From contig DAIRCS010000091.1 in assembly GCA_036796555.1 (NCBI GenBank), positions 1 to 13,871 on the forward strand: a stretch of DNA of 13,871 bases, read 5' to 3'. The first letter of the stretch is position 1. Each line of letters opens with the position of its first letter. Source of the stretch: JAJXWB01 sp036796555 (GTDB lineage: Bacteria > Pseudomonadota > Alphaproteobacteria > Rhizobiales > Beijerinckiaceae). Below, piece by piece: positions 1 through 6,251 of this stretch. The notes below the pieces were generated by a model. That model saw only the letters and a list, made by a program, of their open reading frames with translations, ran no database searches and was not told the DNA's origin. A program made the position numbers and the translations under genes.

Positions 1-55
1 GAGCAACTGCCTTCTAAGCAGTAGGTCACAGGTTCGAATCCTGTCGGGGTCGCCA
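1..55 (+). tRNA. tRNA-Arg (anticodon UCU), 5' end cut by window edge
   Basis: The 3' part of a tRNA. The anticodon stem ACTGC (6-10) pairs with GCAGT (18-22) around the loop CTTCTAA, which places anticodon TCT at 13-15 and so reads Arg codon AGA. The T arm is ACAGG (28-32), loop TTCGAAT, CCTGT (40-44). The acceptor 3' strand is at 45-51, followed by discriminator G and an encoded CCA at 53-55. The D arm and the 5' acceptor strand lie outside the window. The convergent kinase gene on the minus strand ends inside this tRNA, with its stop codon at 26-28. Confidence 0.95.
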
Positions 56-1489
56 TGACTCCGGGTCGTCCGCAGGCGTCCTGTCCCGCCACCCCGCTTC
101 CTCCAGCGTATGCCGCCCGATCGGCGCGAGCAGGGCGACGTGGCCTTCGAGCGCGTAGGCGCAGCCGTCAGGGGAATGGGAGAGCTGCGCCTGGCCGCCG
201 ATCTGGCGCGGCAGCACGCGGCTCAGCAGGTTCTGTCCGAAACCGTCGATCGACGAGCCGGGGCCGCCGCTGCGCCGCCAGTCGAAGCGGAGCGCGCCTT
301 GGTCGATCCTCCAGGCGACGGCCACCTCCATGGCGGCGCCGTGCGCCGCCTCCCGCAGGTCGGCCGACAATTCGTTGATGGCGAGCGCGAAATTCTGCGC
401 CGCTTCGGGCGAGAGCTGGAGGTCCGGTCCGTCGATCCGCACATTGTGGCGGCCGGCCGCCAGCGGCGTCAGCTCGCGCTCGAGAACGGCGCGCAGCGAA
501 ACGCCGCGCCATTTGGTGTCGACCAGCATCTCGTGCGCGCGCGACAGCGCTTCGAGCCGCGCGCCGAAACCGTCGATGAAGACCCGCACGTCCTTCACGC
601 CGGTCGAGCTCTGGCGCGCCATGCCCTGCACGACCGCGAGCAGGTTTTTCGAGCGATGCGTGAGCTCGCGCATGACCTCGCGCATCTGCCGATCGTGCAG
701 CACGTGTCGGGTGACGTCGATCGAGACGGTCATCACGCCCTCGAGCTTGCCGTCCACGACCAGCGGCTCGACGCGCCCCTCGTACCAGATGGGTCCGCCG
801 GGGGCGGGATAGACGACGTCGAACTTCATCGGCTCGCCGGTCTCGATGACCCTGTTCTTGACGGCCGCCTGCCGCAGCGCGAGTTGCGCCGGCAACACCT
901 CCTCCGGCAGGCGGCCGACCAGGTCCTCGCTCCTGAACGGCTCCGGAGCGTTGTACATCCACGTGTAGCGCAGGTCGCAGTCCTGATGCGCGACGACGAT
1001 GCCAGTCCCTTGCAAGGCCGTCTCGAAGCGTCGCCGCGCAAGTTCCAGGGCGCTGGTGCGCTCCTCCACCCGTCGCTCCAGTTCGTCGCGGGCGCTGCTC
1101 AGTTCTTCCACGGCCGCGCGCCGCGCGTCGCGCTCGGCGCGCAGCGCCTCGTTGGCGGCGACCAGTTCGTTATGGGTCGGCTCGCGCGTCAGGCGGGGAA
1201 TGTATCGCCAGATCGCCAGCCCCATGACGAGGGCGGCGGCGGCGACGAGCGTCGTGAAGGCGTTCAGCCAGAACGCCGCCTGATAATATTCGGCGAGATG
1301 TCGCAGGACATTGGCGCCGGAGACCGCGACGATGAAAACGCACATCAGCGCCATCGGCCGCAGGCGGGGACCCACCCGTGCGCGAATGCTAAATAGAACC
1401 CAGAGAAATCCGAGACAGACCGAAGCCGAGGCTACAAGCGTCATGGCGTCCGTCGCCAGACGCAATTGCGACGTTTCCAGCGGAGTCAC
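26..1489 (-). CDS. HWE-family sensor histidine kinase next to phyR (PhyK-like candidate)
   Basis: Membrane-bound sensor kinase of about 487 residues. About three hydrophobic helices (near residues 18-36, 46-62 and 75-95) are followed by a coiled coil (105-150), a PAS domain (about 155-260) and a HWE-type kinase domain. The phosphoacceptor His is about 278, in RELTHRSKNLLAVVQGMARQ. The ATP-binding part is divergent. Where HWE kinases usually have HELATNA-x-K-x-G, this protein has NELSADL and a short insertion, so the Mg-binding Asn is replaced; the WxE motif reads WRR. The GFG...GG segment near 417-432 is kept. GTG at 1489 is chosen because GAGG (1497-1500, complement) lies 7 bases upstream; TTG at 1495 and ATG at 1444 are alternatives. 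The gene lies 59 bp downstream of phyR in the same direction, so co-transcription is likely. Its position suggests the kinase or phosphatase that controls PhyR, which is inference. The last nine or so codons lie antisense to tRNA-Arg. Confidence 0.85.
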   Translation of the reverse strand: MTPLETSQLRLATDAMTLVASASVCLGFLWVLFSIRARVGPRLRPMALMCVFIVAVSGANVLRHLAEYYQAAFWLNAFTTLVAAAALVMGLAIWRYIPRLTREPTHNELVAANEALRAERDARRAAVEELSSARDELERRVEERTSALELARRRFETALQGTGIVVAHQDCDLRYTWMYNAPEPFRSEDLVGRLPEEVLPAQLALRQAAVKNRVIETGEPMKFDVVYPAPGGPIWYEGRVEPLVVDGKLEGVMTVSIDVTRHVLHDRQMREVMRELTHRSKNLLAVVQGMARQSSTGVKDVRVFIDGFGARLEALSRAHEMLVDTKWRGVSLRAVLERELTPLAAGRHNVRIDGPDLQLSPEAAQNFALAINELSADLREAAHGAAMEVAVAWRIDQGALRFDWRRSGGPGSSIDGFGQNLLSRVLPRQIGGQAQLSHSPDGCAYALEGHVALLAPIGRHTLEEAGWRDRTPADDPESWRPRQDSNL

Positions 1490-1496
1490 CACCAAA

Positions 1497-1500
1497 CCTC
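1497..1500 (-). promoter_or_regulatory. Ribosome binding site that decides the PhyK-like kinase start
   Basis: GAGG on the minus strand, 7 bases before GTG at 1489. The spacing fits GTG 1489 better than TTG 1495, which is only one base away, and better than ATG 1444, which has no purine-rich stretch before it. Confidence 0.5.
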
Positions 1501-1548
1501 ATGCGCCCCGCAGCGGCTTCGCGAATCCGGTCAGCAGATTCGCTGCGT

Positions 1549-2352
1549 TCACGCGCTGCGTTTCATCGCCGGCGAAGCGTTCGCGTCAAAGAAAAGCGCC
1601 TGGGAGACGACCGCCTTCACCGTCTCCTCGCGGAACGGTTTCGCGATCAGGAAGGTCGGCTCGGGCCGTTCGCCGGTCAGCAGGGATTCCGGGTAGGCGG
1701 TGATGAAAATGACCGGGACCTCGAACGAGGCGAGAATGTCGTTGACGGCGTCGAGCCCCGACGAACCGTCCGCCAGCCGGATGTCGGCCAGAACCAGGCC
1801 GGGACGGTGCTTGCGCGCCATCGCCACCGCCTCGTCGCGCGTGCGCGCGTTGCCGACGACGGTGTGGCCGAGCGACTCGACCAGCGTCTCGAGGTCCATC
1901 GCGATGATCGGCTCGTCCTCGATCACGAGAACGCTCGAGGCGACCTGTTCGCCGATCTGGCGCGCCGCCTCGTCGAGAAGTCCGGCCACGCCGTCTTCGT
2001 CCACATCGAGGATTTTTGCGGCGTCGGCGCTCGGGAAGCCCTCGACCGCCGTCAGCAGGAACGCCTGGCGCGCGGCCGGCGTTATGGCCTCGAGCCGGCG
2101 TTCCGCCACCCCGGTCGCCGCGGGCGCGGGCGTCTCGACCTGGTTCATTGGATTGGCGTTCCAGATGCGGGAAAAGAGCCGGTAGGCGGCGACGCGCGGG
2201 TCGAGCGACGTGTCGAAGGACGACGGATCGGCAAGGAGGGATTCGAGCATGGCGACGACATGATTGTCGCCGCTCGCCTGGCTCCCGCTCAGGGCGCGGG
2301 CGTATCGGCGCAGGAGGGGGAGCTGAGGCGAGATCAGGGACGTAATGGTCAT
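1549..2352 (-). CDS. phyR: PhyR, general stress response regulator (sigma-like domain plus receiver)
   Basis: PhyR is the anti-anti-sigma factor of the alphaproteobacterial GSR. When phosphorylated, its N-terminal sigma-like domain binds NepR and frees EcfG. The 267-residue protein has the family's inverted order: an EcfG-like domain first (about residues 5-135, including TPAARQAFLLTAVEGF), then a receiver (about 140-258). The receiver has the acidic pair E145/D146, phosphoacceptor D190 in LVLADIRLADG, T218 in FITAYPE and K238 in AKPF. ATG at 2352 is chosen because homologues start with this short helix and the upstream codons have no family similarity. It faces nepR-ecfG divergently, and its own GGAAC-N16-CGTT promoter lies 58 bp upstream, so the system should be autoregulated. 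The PhyK-like kinase gene follows 59 bp downstream. Confidence 0.96.
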   Translation of the reverse strand: MTITSLISPQLPLLRRYARALSGSQASGDNHVVAMLESLLADPSSFDTSLDPRVAAYRLFSRIWNANPMNQVETPAPAATGVAERRLEAITPAARQAFLLTAVEGFPSADAAKILDVDEDGVAGLLDEAARQIGEQVASSVLVIEDEPIIAMDLETLVESLGHTVVGNARTRDEAVAMARKHRPGLVLADIRLADGSSGLDAVNDILASFEVPVIFITAYPESLLTGERPEPTFLIAKPFREETVKAVVSQALFFDANASPAMKRSA

Positions 2353-2409
2353 AAAGGTTCTTTCCGGGCTCGGGTCGGGGGCAAGTCGCCTGCTCCCGGA
2401 CGCCAGCAT

Positions 2410-2434
2410 AACGTTCCGGCGCCGGCGGGGTTCC
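2410..2434 (-). promoter_or_regulatory. EcfG-type promoter of phyR
   Basis: On the minus strand the -35 GGAAC (complement of 2430-2434) is followed after exactly 16 bases by the -10 CGTT (complement of 2410-2413). This is a perfect match to the GSR consensus. The predicted start near 2403 gives a leader of about 50 bases before the phyR ATG at 2352. Confidence 0.88.
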
Positions 2435-2464
2435 GCGCGTCCGGAAAAATATTTGCGGGACGAT

Positions 2465-2489
2465 GGAACGGGTTTCCCAATCCGGCGTT
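2465..2489 (+). promoter_or_regulatory. EcfG-type promoter of nepR-ecfG
   Basis: GGAAC at 2465-2469, a spacer of 16 bases, CGTT at 2486-2489: a perfect GSR promoter. The predicted start near 2497 leaves a leader of about 60 bases before nepR. Its -35 box is 30 bp from the -35 box of the phyR promoter on the other strand. Confidence 0.88.
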
Positions 2490-2558
2490 CAACAGTCGGG
2501 CATGACGCGTACGTGCGCGCCGGATCGTCCGGGCGACGACGGCAGGGGAAAGGCGAGG

Positions 2559-2762
2559 ATGTCGCGAATTCGAAAGCAGCCGGGCCAGCCGGGCGACGAA
2601 AATCCGCAGCAACCGATTCAGGCGCATCTGGGAGAAAAGCTTAAGCAATACTTTTCTTCGATCGTTTCGGAACCCGTGCCCGATCGTTTTTCAACCCTTC
2701 TCGACGAGCTCGAGAAGCAGGAGCGGGCAGGCCTTCACGGCCGCCCGGAGACGGGAAAATGA
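2559..2762 (+). CDS. nepR: NepR, anti-sigma factor of EcfG
   Basis: A 67-residue protein of the NepR family, which holds EcfG inactive until phosphorylated PhyR displaces it. The diagnostic core is visible at residues 20-52: IQAHLGEKLKQYFSSIVSEP followed by VPDRFSTLLDEL, the two helices that wrap sigma or the sigma-like domain of PhyR. The flanks are short, polar and probably disordered. ATG at 2559 has AGGCGAGG just before it. An in-frame upstream ATG at 2463 would lie on top of the -35 element and is rejected. The stop TGA (2760-2762) overlaps the ecfG ATG (2759-2761) in ATGA, so translation of inhibitor and sigma is probably coupled. Confidence 0.95.
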   Translation: MSRIRKQPGQPGDENPQQPIQAHLGEKLKQYFSSIVSEPVPDRFSTLLDELEKQERAGLHGRPETGK

Positions 2763-3319
2763 CGGAAATCGCCGCGCTGAAAAACGCGCTTCTGGCGGAA
2801 ATACCGTCGTTGCGCGCCTTCGCGATTTCCTTGTCCGGCAATGGCGACAAGGCGGACGATCTCGTGCAGGAAACGCTGATGAAGGCCTGGGCCGCGCACG
2901 CGTCCTTCGCGGAGGGCTCCAACCTGCGCGCCTGGCTCTTCACCATCATGCGCAACACCTACTTCAGCCAGTATCGCAAGGCGCGGCGCGAAGTGCAGGA
3001 CACCGACGGCGAGGCCGCCGCGCGCCTCGTGTCGCATCCCGAGCAGCAGGGCCATCTGGACCTCGCCGATTTCCATGCGGCGCTCGAGCAATTATCCGCC
3101 GACCAGCGCGAGGCCCTCATCCTGATCGGCGCGTCCGGCTTCTCCTACGAGGAGGCCGCGGAGATCTGCGGTTGCGCCGTGGGAACCGTGAAGAGCCGCG
3201 TGAACCGCGCGCGCCAGCGGCTCATGCAATTGCTGGCGGTCGACAATGTCGACGAATTCGGCCCCGACATTTCGCCGCTCACCGGCGGTCGCGCGCCGGC
3301 CCTGCACAACAATTCCTGA
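2759..3319 (+). CDS. ecfG: EcfG-family RNA polymerase sigma factor of the general stress response
   Basis: A 186-residue ECF sigma factor that directs RNA polymerase to GGAAC-N16/17-CGTT promoters. Region 2 spans about residues 13-78 and contains DDLVQETLMKAW and RAWLFTIMRNTYFSQYRKAR. Region 4 spans about 105-157, with LSADQREALILIGASGFSYE and the helix-turn-helix EEAAEICGCAVGTVKSRVNR. Length and motifs fit the EcfG group. It overlaps nepR by 4 bases and shares its promoter, which is itself EcfG-type, so a positive loop is expected. The tail after residue 160 is acidic and then unstructured. A convergent transporter gene follows after a repeat-bearing intergenic stretch. Confidence 0.96.
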   Translation: MTEIAALKNALLAEIPSLRAFAISLSGNGDKADDLVQETLMKAWAAHASFAEGSNLRAWLFTIMRNTYFSQYRKARREVQDTDGEAAARLVSHPEQQGHLDLADFHAALEQLSADQREALILIGASGFSYEEAAEICGCAVGTVKSRVNRARQRLMQLLAVDNVDEFGPDISPLTGGRAPALHNNS

Positions 3320-3344
3320 GAGCCTGGCCCGTAACTCGAATCGT

Positions 3345-3381
3345 CACCCTGAGGAGCCGCGAAGCGGCGTCTCGAAGGGTG
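3345..3381. repeat. Palindromic intergenic repeat, copy 1
   Basis: CACCCT (3345-3350) and AGGGTG (3376-3381) are the ends of an imperfect palindrome with GAGGAGCCGCGAAGCGGCGT in the middle and an inner stem GCCGC/GCGGC. It resembles the dispersed GAGGAG...TCTCGAAG intergenic repeats common in Hyphomicrobiales genomes. It lies between the convergent ecfG and transporter genes and could form a hairpin in either transcript. Confidence 0.75.
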
Positions 3382-3403
3382 GCCGGGACACCTAACTCTG
3401 GAT

Positions 3404-3442
3404 CATGCTTCGAGACGGCTGCTTCGTCGCCTCCTCAGCATG
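3404..3442. repeat. Palindromic intergenic repeat, copy 2 (inverted)
   Basis: CATGCT (3404-3409) and AGCATG (3437-3442) bound an imperfect palindrome. Its reverse complement carries the same landmarks as copy 1: GAGGAG, GAAGC and GTCTCGAAG. The two copies lie head to head 22 bp apart, so a single transcript could fold them into one long stem as well as two short ones. Confidence 0.75.
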
Positions 3443-3502
3443 AGGGAAGTGGGTTCGCGGTAGATTCCGGCTCAGACTCTCGGGACGAAGACCGCCATGC
3501 GC

Positions 3503-4582
3503 TCACTCCGGCAGCTCCGGCTTGTCGACGGCGCGCAATTCTTCCACCACGATCTTGAGGATCAGCAGCATCGGCGAGGCGATCACCGCGCCGAGCGCGC
3601 CCCACATCCACGTCCAGAACACGATCGAGACGAAGACGAGAAACGGATTGATCTCGAACCGCCGGCCGACGATCGCCGGCAACGCGGCGTTCTCCAGCAC
3701 GAGATGGACGAGCAGATAGGCGGCCGCCGGCGCAATTCCCGCCAGGAAGCCGTCATAGGTCGAGAGGCCGGCCGCCAGCAGGGCGGCGGTCACGAGCGCC
3801 ACGCCGAGGAACGGCACGAAGCAGGCGACGAACACGAACGTGGCCCAAAGCAGCGGCGAGCCGAGGTCGGCGATCCAGGCGAGCACGGCCGTGAGGACGG
3901 CGAGCGCCCCGTAGACCAGGGCCGCGCTTCCGAAATAATGCGCCAGCGCTTCCTCGACGCCGTTGAGAATACGCAGCGCGGACAGGCGATGCCCCCGGAC
4001 GCCGGGGGCGAGCCCGACCCTGCGCCGGGGGTCGCCGCGCCCCGCCATGAAGAAGAACAGGGTGGCGAGGAAGATCAGGAGCCCGCTCAGCGCGGGCGTC
4101 AAGCCGCCCAGCACGCCGGAGATCGAAGACATGTCGAAGGAGGGCGCCGCGAGCGCCGCATCGCTGGAGCCGCCGAATATCCGCGACTTGAGCGAAAGAA
4201 GGGGCTGGAGGACGCTCATCGCGAGCGCCTGGAATCTCGCCAGCAATTCGGGCGCGCGATCGATCAGCGACGTGACGCGCGAGGTCAATGCGCCCGCGGC
4301 CAGAATGATGCCCGCCCCCGCGGCCGCCACGAACAGGGCCGCCGACAGGAAAGGCGGCACGCCCAGCTCCTGCGCCCGCTCGCCGATCCGCGAGAGCACC
4401 ACGCCGACGACGATGGCGGCGATCATCGGCGCCAGCAGCGACGACGTCTCATGCATGGCGAACAGCGCGCCGAGGCCGAACAGTCCGATGGTGGCGAGCC
4501 GCGCCCCGATGGCGAGGCGCCGCGACCAGCCGGCCTCGTCGCGCCCATCCGACGGCGCACGGGCCGTCCTTTCATTGTTCAT
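3503..4582 (-). CDS. AI-2E/PerM-family (UPF0118) membrane transporter
   Basis: A 359-residue integral membrane protein. Hydrophobic segments lie near residues 28-42, 48-64, 78-100, 163-180, 218-240, 243-270, 276-300 and 310-345, with a soluble amphipathic stretch at about 101-160. The family signature is in the C-terminal half: FVPFLGVAL at 255-263, then ENAALPAIVGRRFEINPFLV and WMWGALGAVIASPML. Members have been linked to AI-2 export or cation/proton exchange; the substrate here cannot be told. ATG at 4582 is preferred over TTG at 4618, which would add a 12-residue low-complexity start. It stands 105 bp downstream of the hybrid kinase gene and has a near-consensus EcfG-type promoter of its own. 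It is convergent with ecfG. Confidence 0.85.
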   Translation of the reverse strand: MNNERTARAPSDGRDEAGWSRRLAIGARLATIGLFGLGALFAMHETSSLLAPMIAAIVVGVVLSRIGERAQELGVPPFLSAALFVAAAGAGIILAAGALTSRVTSLIDRAPELLARFQALAMSVLQPLLSLKSRIFGGSSDAALAAPSFDMSSISGVLGGLTPALSGLLIFLATLFFFMAGRGDPRRRVGLAPGVRGHRLSALRILNGVEEALAHYFGSAALVYGALAVLTAVLAWIADLGSPLLWATFVFVACFVPFLGVALVTAALLAAGLSTYDGFLAGIAPAAAYLLVHLVLENAALPAIVGRRFEINPFLVFVSIVFWTWMWGALGAVIASPMLLILKIVVEELRAVDKPELPE

Positions 4583-4633
4583 GGTCGGATTCGCCCCGGT
4601 CCCGCCTGCGCGCGGCAATGCGCGCCTGTGCTG

Positions 4634-4658
4634 AATGCGCGATGCGGCCGTTCGTTCC
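4634..4658 (-). promoter_or_regulatory. Possible EcfG-type promoter of the AI-2E transporter gene (one mismatch)
   Basis: Minus strand GGAAC (complement of 4654-4658), 16-base spacer, CATT (complement of 4634-4637). The -10 differs from CGTT at its second base. The predicted leader of about 45 bases matches the perfect sites in this window, but the mismatch makes it only a candidate. Confidence 0.4.
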
Positions 4659-4687
4659 AGACGATCTCGGACCGCACCGCCGCGTCC

Positions 4688-5803
4688 CTAGCGTCCGACG
4701 CTCTCGTTGCGCCGCGCGCTCGCCGCCTCCGCGGACTTTTCCTTCGTCGAGACGGGCGCGAACACGATCACGGCCCGCATCCCCTGCGCGACCGGCTCGT
4801 AGTCGAGCTGGGCGTTGAGCGTGCGCGACATCGCCTTCAGGATCTTCGTGCCAAGCCCCGTGCCCTTCGCCTCGCCGTCGGCGGCGCAGCCGACGCCGTC
4901 ATCCTCGACCACGACGCGCGCCATGCCGTCGGGCGTCATCGTCGAGGAGACGCGCACCGGGCCCCCGGCCTCGGAGGGATAGGCGTATTTGAACGCGTTG
5001 GTGACGAGTTCGCTGACCATCACCCCGAGGGCGACGGCCTTGTCGGTCTTGATCGCGCCGGGCTCGAACGCGGTTTCGACCCATACGCCCGCATGCACGC
5101 CGCGCATGGAGGCGGCGAGCTCCTGCACGAGATGGCCGAGATAGTCGCTGATCTCCACCATGTTCGTCTGCGCGGAGGTGTAGAGGTGGCGATGCACGCC
5201 GGCGACGGCGGCGATGCGGTTCTGCGTCTCCTGCAGCGCGTGGCGCGCCGCCGGATCGCGGATCATCGAGCTCTGCATCCGCACCATGGACCCGACGAGC
5301 GCGAGCGAATTGGCGATGCGATGATTCACTTCGGACAGGAGCGCTTCGGCGCGGTCGCGGGCCTCGCGGACGGCGCGGTCGCTTTCCGCCCGCATGCGTT
5401 TCAGCCGTGCGCGCTCCAGCGCCTGTTCGAGCGCGGCGATCAGGAGATCGTAGAATTCGACGGACAGGTCCTTGATCACGTAATCGTCGGCGCCGCGCTT
5501 CAGCGCTTCGACGGCCAGCCGCGCGTCCATCGAGCCGGTGACATAGACGATGGGCGGCCGGCCGCCGCGCGGGCCGACGCGATCGAGCATGTCGAGGCCG
5601 GTCTCGCCAGGCAGCGTGTGGTCGAGGGCGACGACGTCGATTCCGCCTTCCGCGATACGGGAGAGCGCATCCGCGCTGTTGGTCACGTGCGCCATCGAAT
5701 GGCCGCGGCGCCTGAGCGCCTTGCCCACGAGAGTGGCGAGCGCCGCGTCGTCCTCCACGTAGAGCACGACGATCGGGCCCAGAATGTCCGAGCCGAACGG
5801 CAA
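4688..5803 (-). CDS. Response-regulator/histidine-kinase hybrid (receiver plus HisKA_2 kinase)
   Basis: A soluble protein of about 371 residues. An N-terminal receiver (about 10-125) has D18/D19, phosphoacceptor D61 in ALDHTLPGETG and K111. A coiled linker then leads to a HisKA_2-type kinase with His161 in SEVNHRIANSLALVGSMVRM, an N box SELVTNAFKYAYP (Asn about 269), EDDGVG near 300-305 and GTGLGTKIL. No membrane or PAS segment is seen, so input probably comes through the receiver. TTG at 5803 is chosen because GGAGG (5813-5817, complement) is 9 bases upstream and the upstream gene's stop TGA ends two bases before it. A longer reading frame to ATG 5863 would overlap that gene by about 59 bp with no family similarity. 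It is the last gene of the iron-permease/kinase operon. HisKA_2 kinases commonly feed the GSR, so PhyR is a possible target (inference). Confidence 0.88.
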   Translation of the reverse strand: MPFGSDILGPIVVLYVEDDAALATLVGKALRRRGHSMAHVTNSADALSRIAEGGIDVVALDHTLPGETGLDMLDRVGPRGGRPPIVYVTGSMDARLAVEALKRGADDYVIKDLSVEFYDLLIAALEQALERARLKRMRAESDRAVREARDRAEALLSEVNHRIANSLALVGSMVRMQSSMIRDPAARHALQETQNRIAAVAGVHRHLYTSAQTNMVEISDYLGHLVQELAASMRGVHAGVWVETAFEPGAIKTDKAVALGVMVSELVTNAFKYAYPSEAGGPVRVSSTMTPDGMARVVVEDDGVGCAADGEAKGTGLGTKILKAMSRTLNAQLDYEPVAQGMRAVIVFAPVSTKEKSAEAASARRNESVGR

Positions 5804-5804
5804 G

Positions 5805-6251
5805 TCAGTCGGCCTCCGGAACCTGCATGACCGCCAGGAACAATCCGAGTTGCCGGATCGCATTGGCGAAGCTCTCGTAGTTCAGCGGCTTGGTGATGTA
5901 GACGTTGGCGCCGAGATCGTAGCAGCGCTGGATCTCGCGCTGATCGTCGGTCGTCGTCAGCACGATGACCGGCGCGCGCCGCGTGTGCTCGTTGGCCTTG
6001 ATGCGCGCGAGAATGTCGATGCCGGTCATGTCCGGCAGGTTCAGGTCGAGAAGCACGAGGTAGGATCGGCCCAGGCTCACCTTGCCGCTCTTGTCCGGCC
6101 CGAACAGGAATTCGAGCACGCTCGATCCGTCGCGGAAGCCGATGATCTCGTTGTTGACGCCGGCGCGGCGGATGTTCTTTTCGATCAGGCGCGCATGGCC
6201 CTCGTCGTCCTCGACCATGAGGATCGAAACGGGTCTGGGATCTTTGGTCAC
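5805..6251 (-). CDS. Single-domain response regulator, Rcp1-like receiver
   Basis: A 148-residue stand-alone receiver with no output domain. The acidic pair is D15/D16, the phosphoacceptor D69 in LVLLDLNLPDMTG, the switch residue T100 in VIVLTTTDD and K121 in YITKPLNYESF. The long loop before D69 (about 48-63) and the ending NYESFANAIRQLGLFLAV are typical of the Rcp1 receivers that partner phytochrome-type and related kinases. The start is GTG at 6251, and GTGA overlaps the stop of the upstream CHASE3 kinase by 4 bases; GAGGAGCGAAGGAAC precedes it. It is probably phosphorylated by that kinase and may pass phosphate on to, or compete with, the hybrid kinase encoded next. Confidence 0.9.
   Translation of the reverse strand: MTKDPRPVSILMVEDDEGHARLIEKNIRRAGVNNEIIGFRDGSSVLEFLFGPDKSGKVSLGRSYLVLLDLNLPDMTGIDILARIKANEHTRRAPVIVLTTTDDQREIQRCYDLGANVYITKPLNYESFANAIRQLGLFLAVMQVPEAD
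5813..5817 (-). promoter_or_regulatory. Ribosome binding site that supports the TTG start of the hybrid kinase
   Basis: GGAGG on the minus strand inside the 3' end of the upstream response regulator gene, 9 bases before TTG at 5803. It is the only good ribosome binding site near the start of the receiver domain. Confidence 0.6.

Noticed and set aside
1..55. tRNA 3' end considered as an integration site (att) for a mobile element
   Set aside because: No integrase, no second copy of the tRNA 3' end and no compositional shift are seen in the window. The adjacent genes are core stress-response genes.
110..1396. A 428-codon plus-strand open frame opposite the PhyK-like kinase
   Set aside because: Low-complexity Arg/Ala/His composition and no recognisable motif, while the minus strand encodes a PAS-HWE kinase.
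3345..3442. Inverted repeats considered as ends of an insertion sequence or a CRISPR fragment
   Set aside because: Only 22 bp separate the two copies, no transposase or target-site duplication is present, and there are no spaced identical repeats.
3497..5830. A 777-codon open frame on the plus strand opposite the transporter and hybrid kinase genes
   Set aside because: Its translation is Arg-, His- and Asp-rich with no domain, as expected opposite GC-rich genes. The minus-strand frames carry clear family motifs over the same span.
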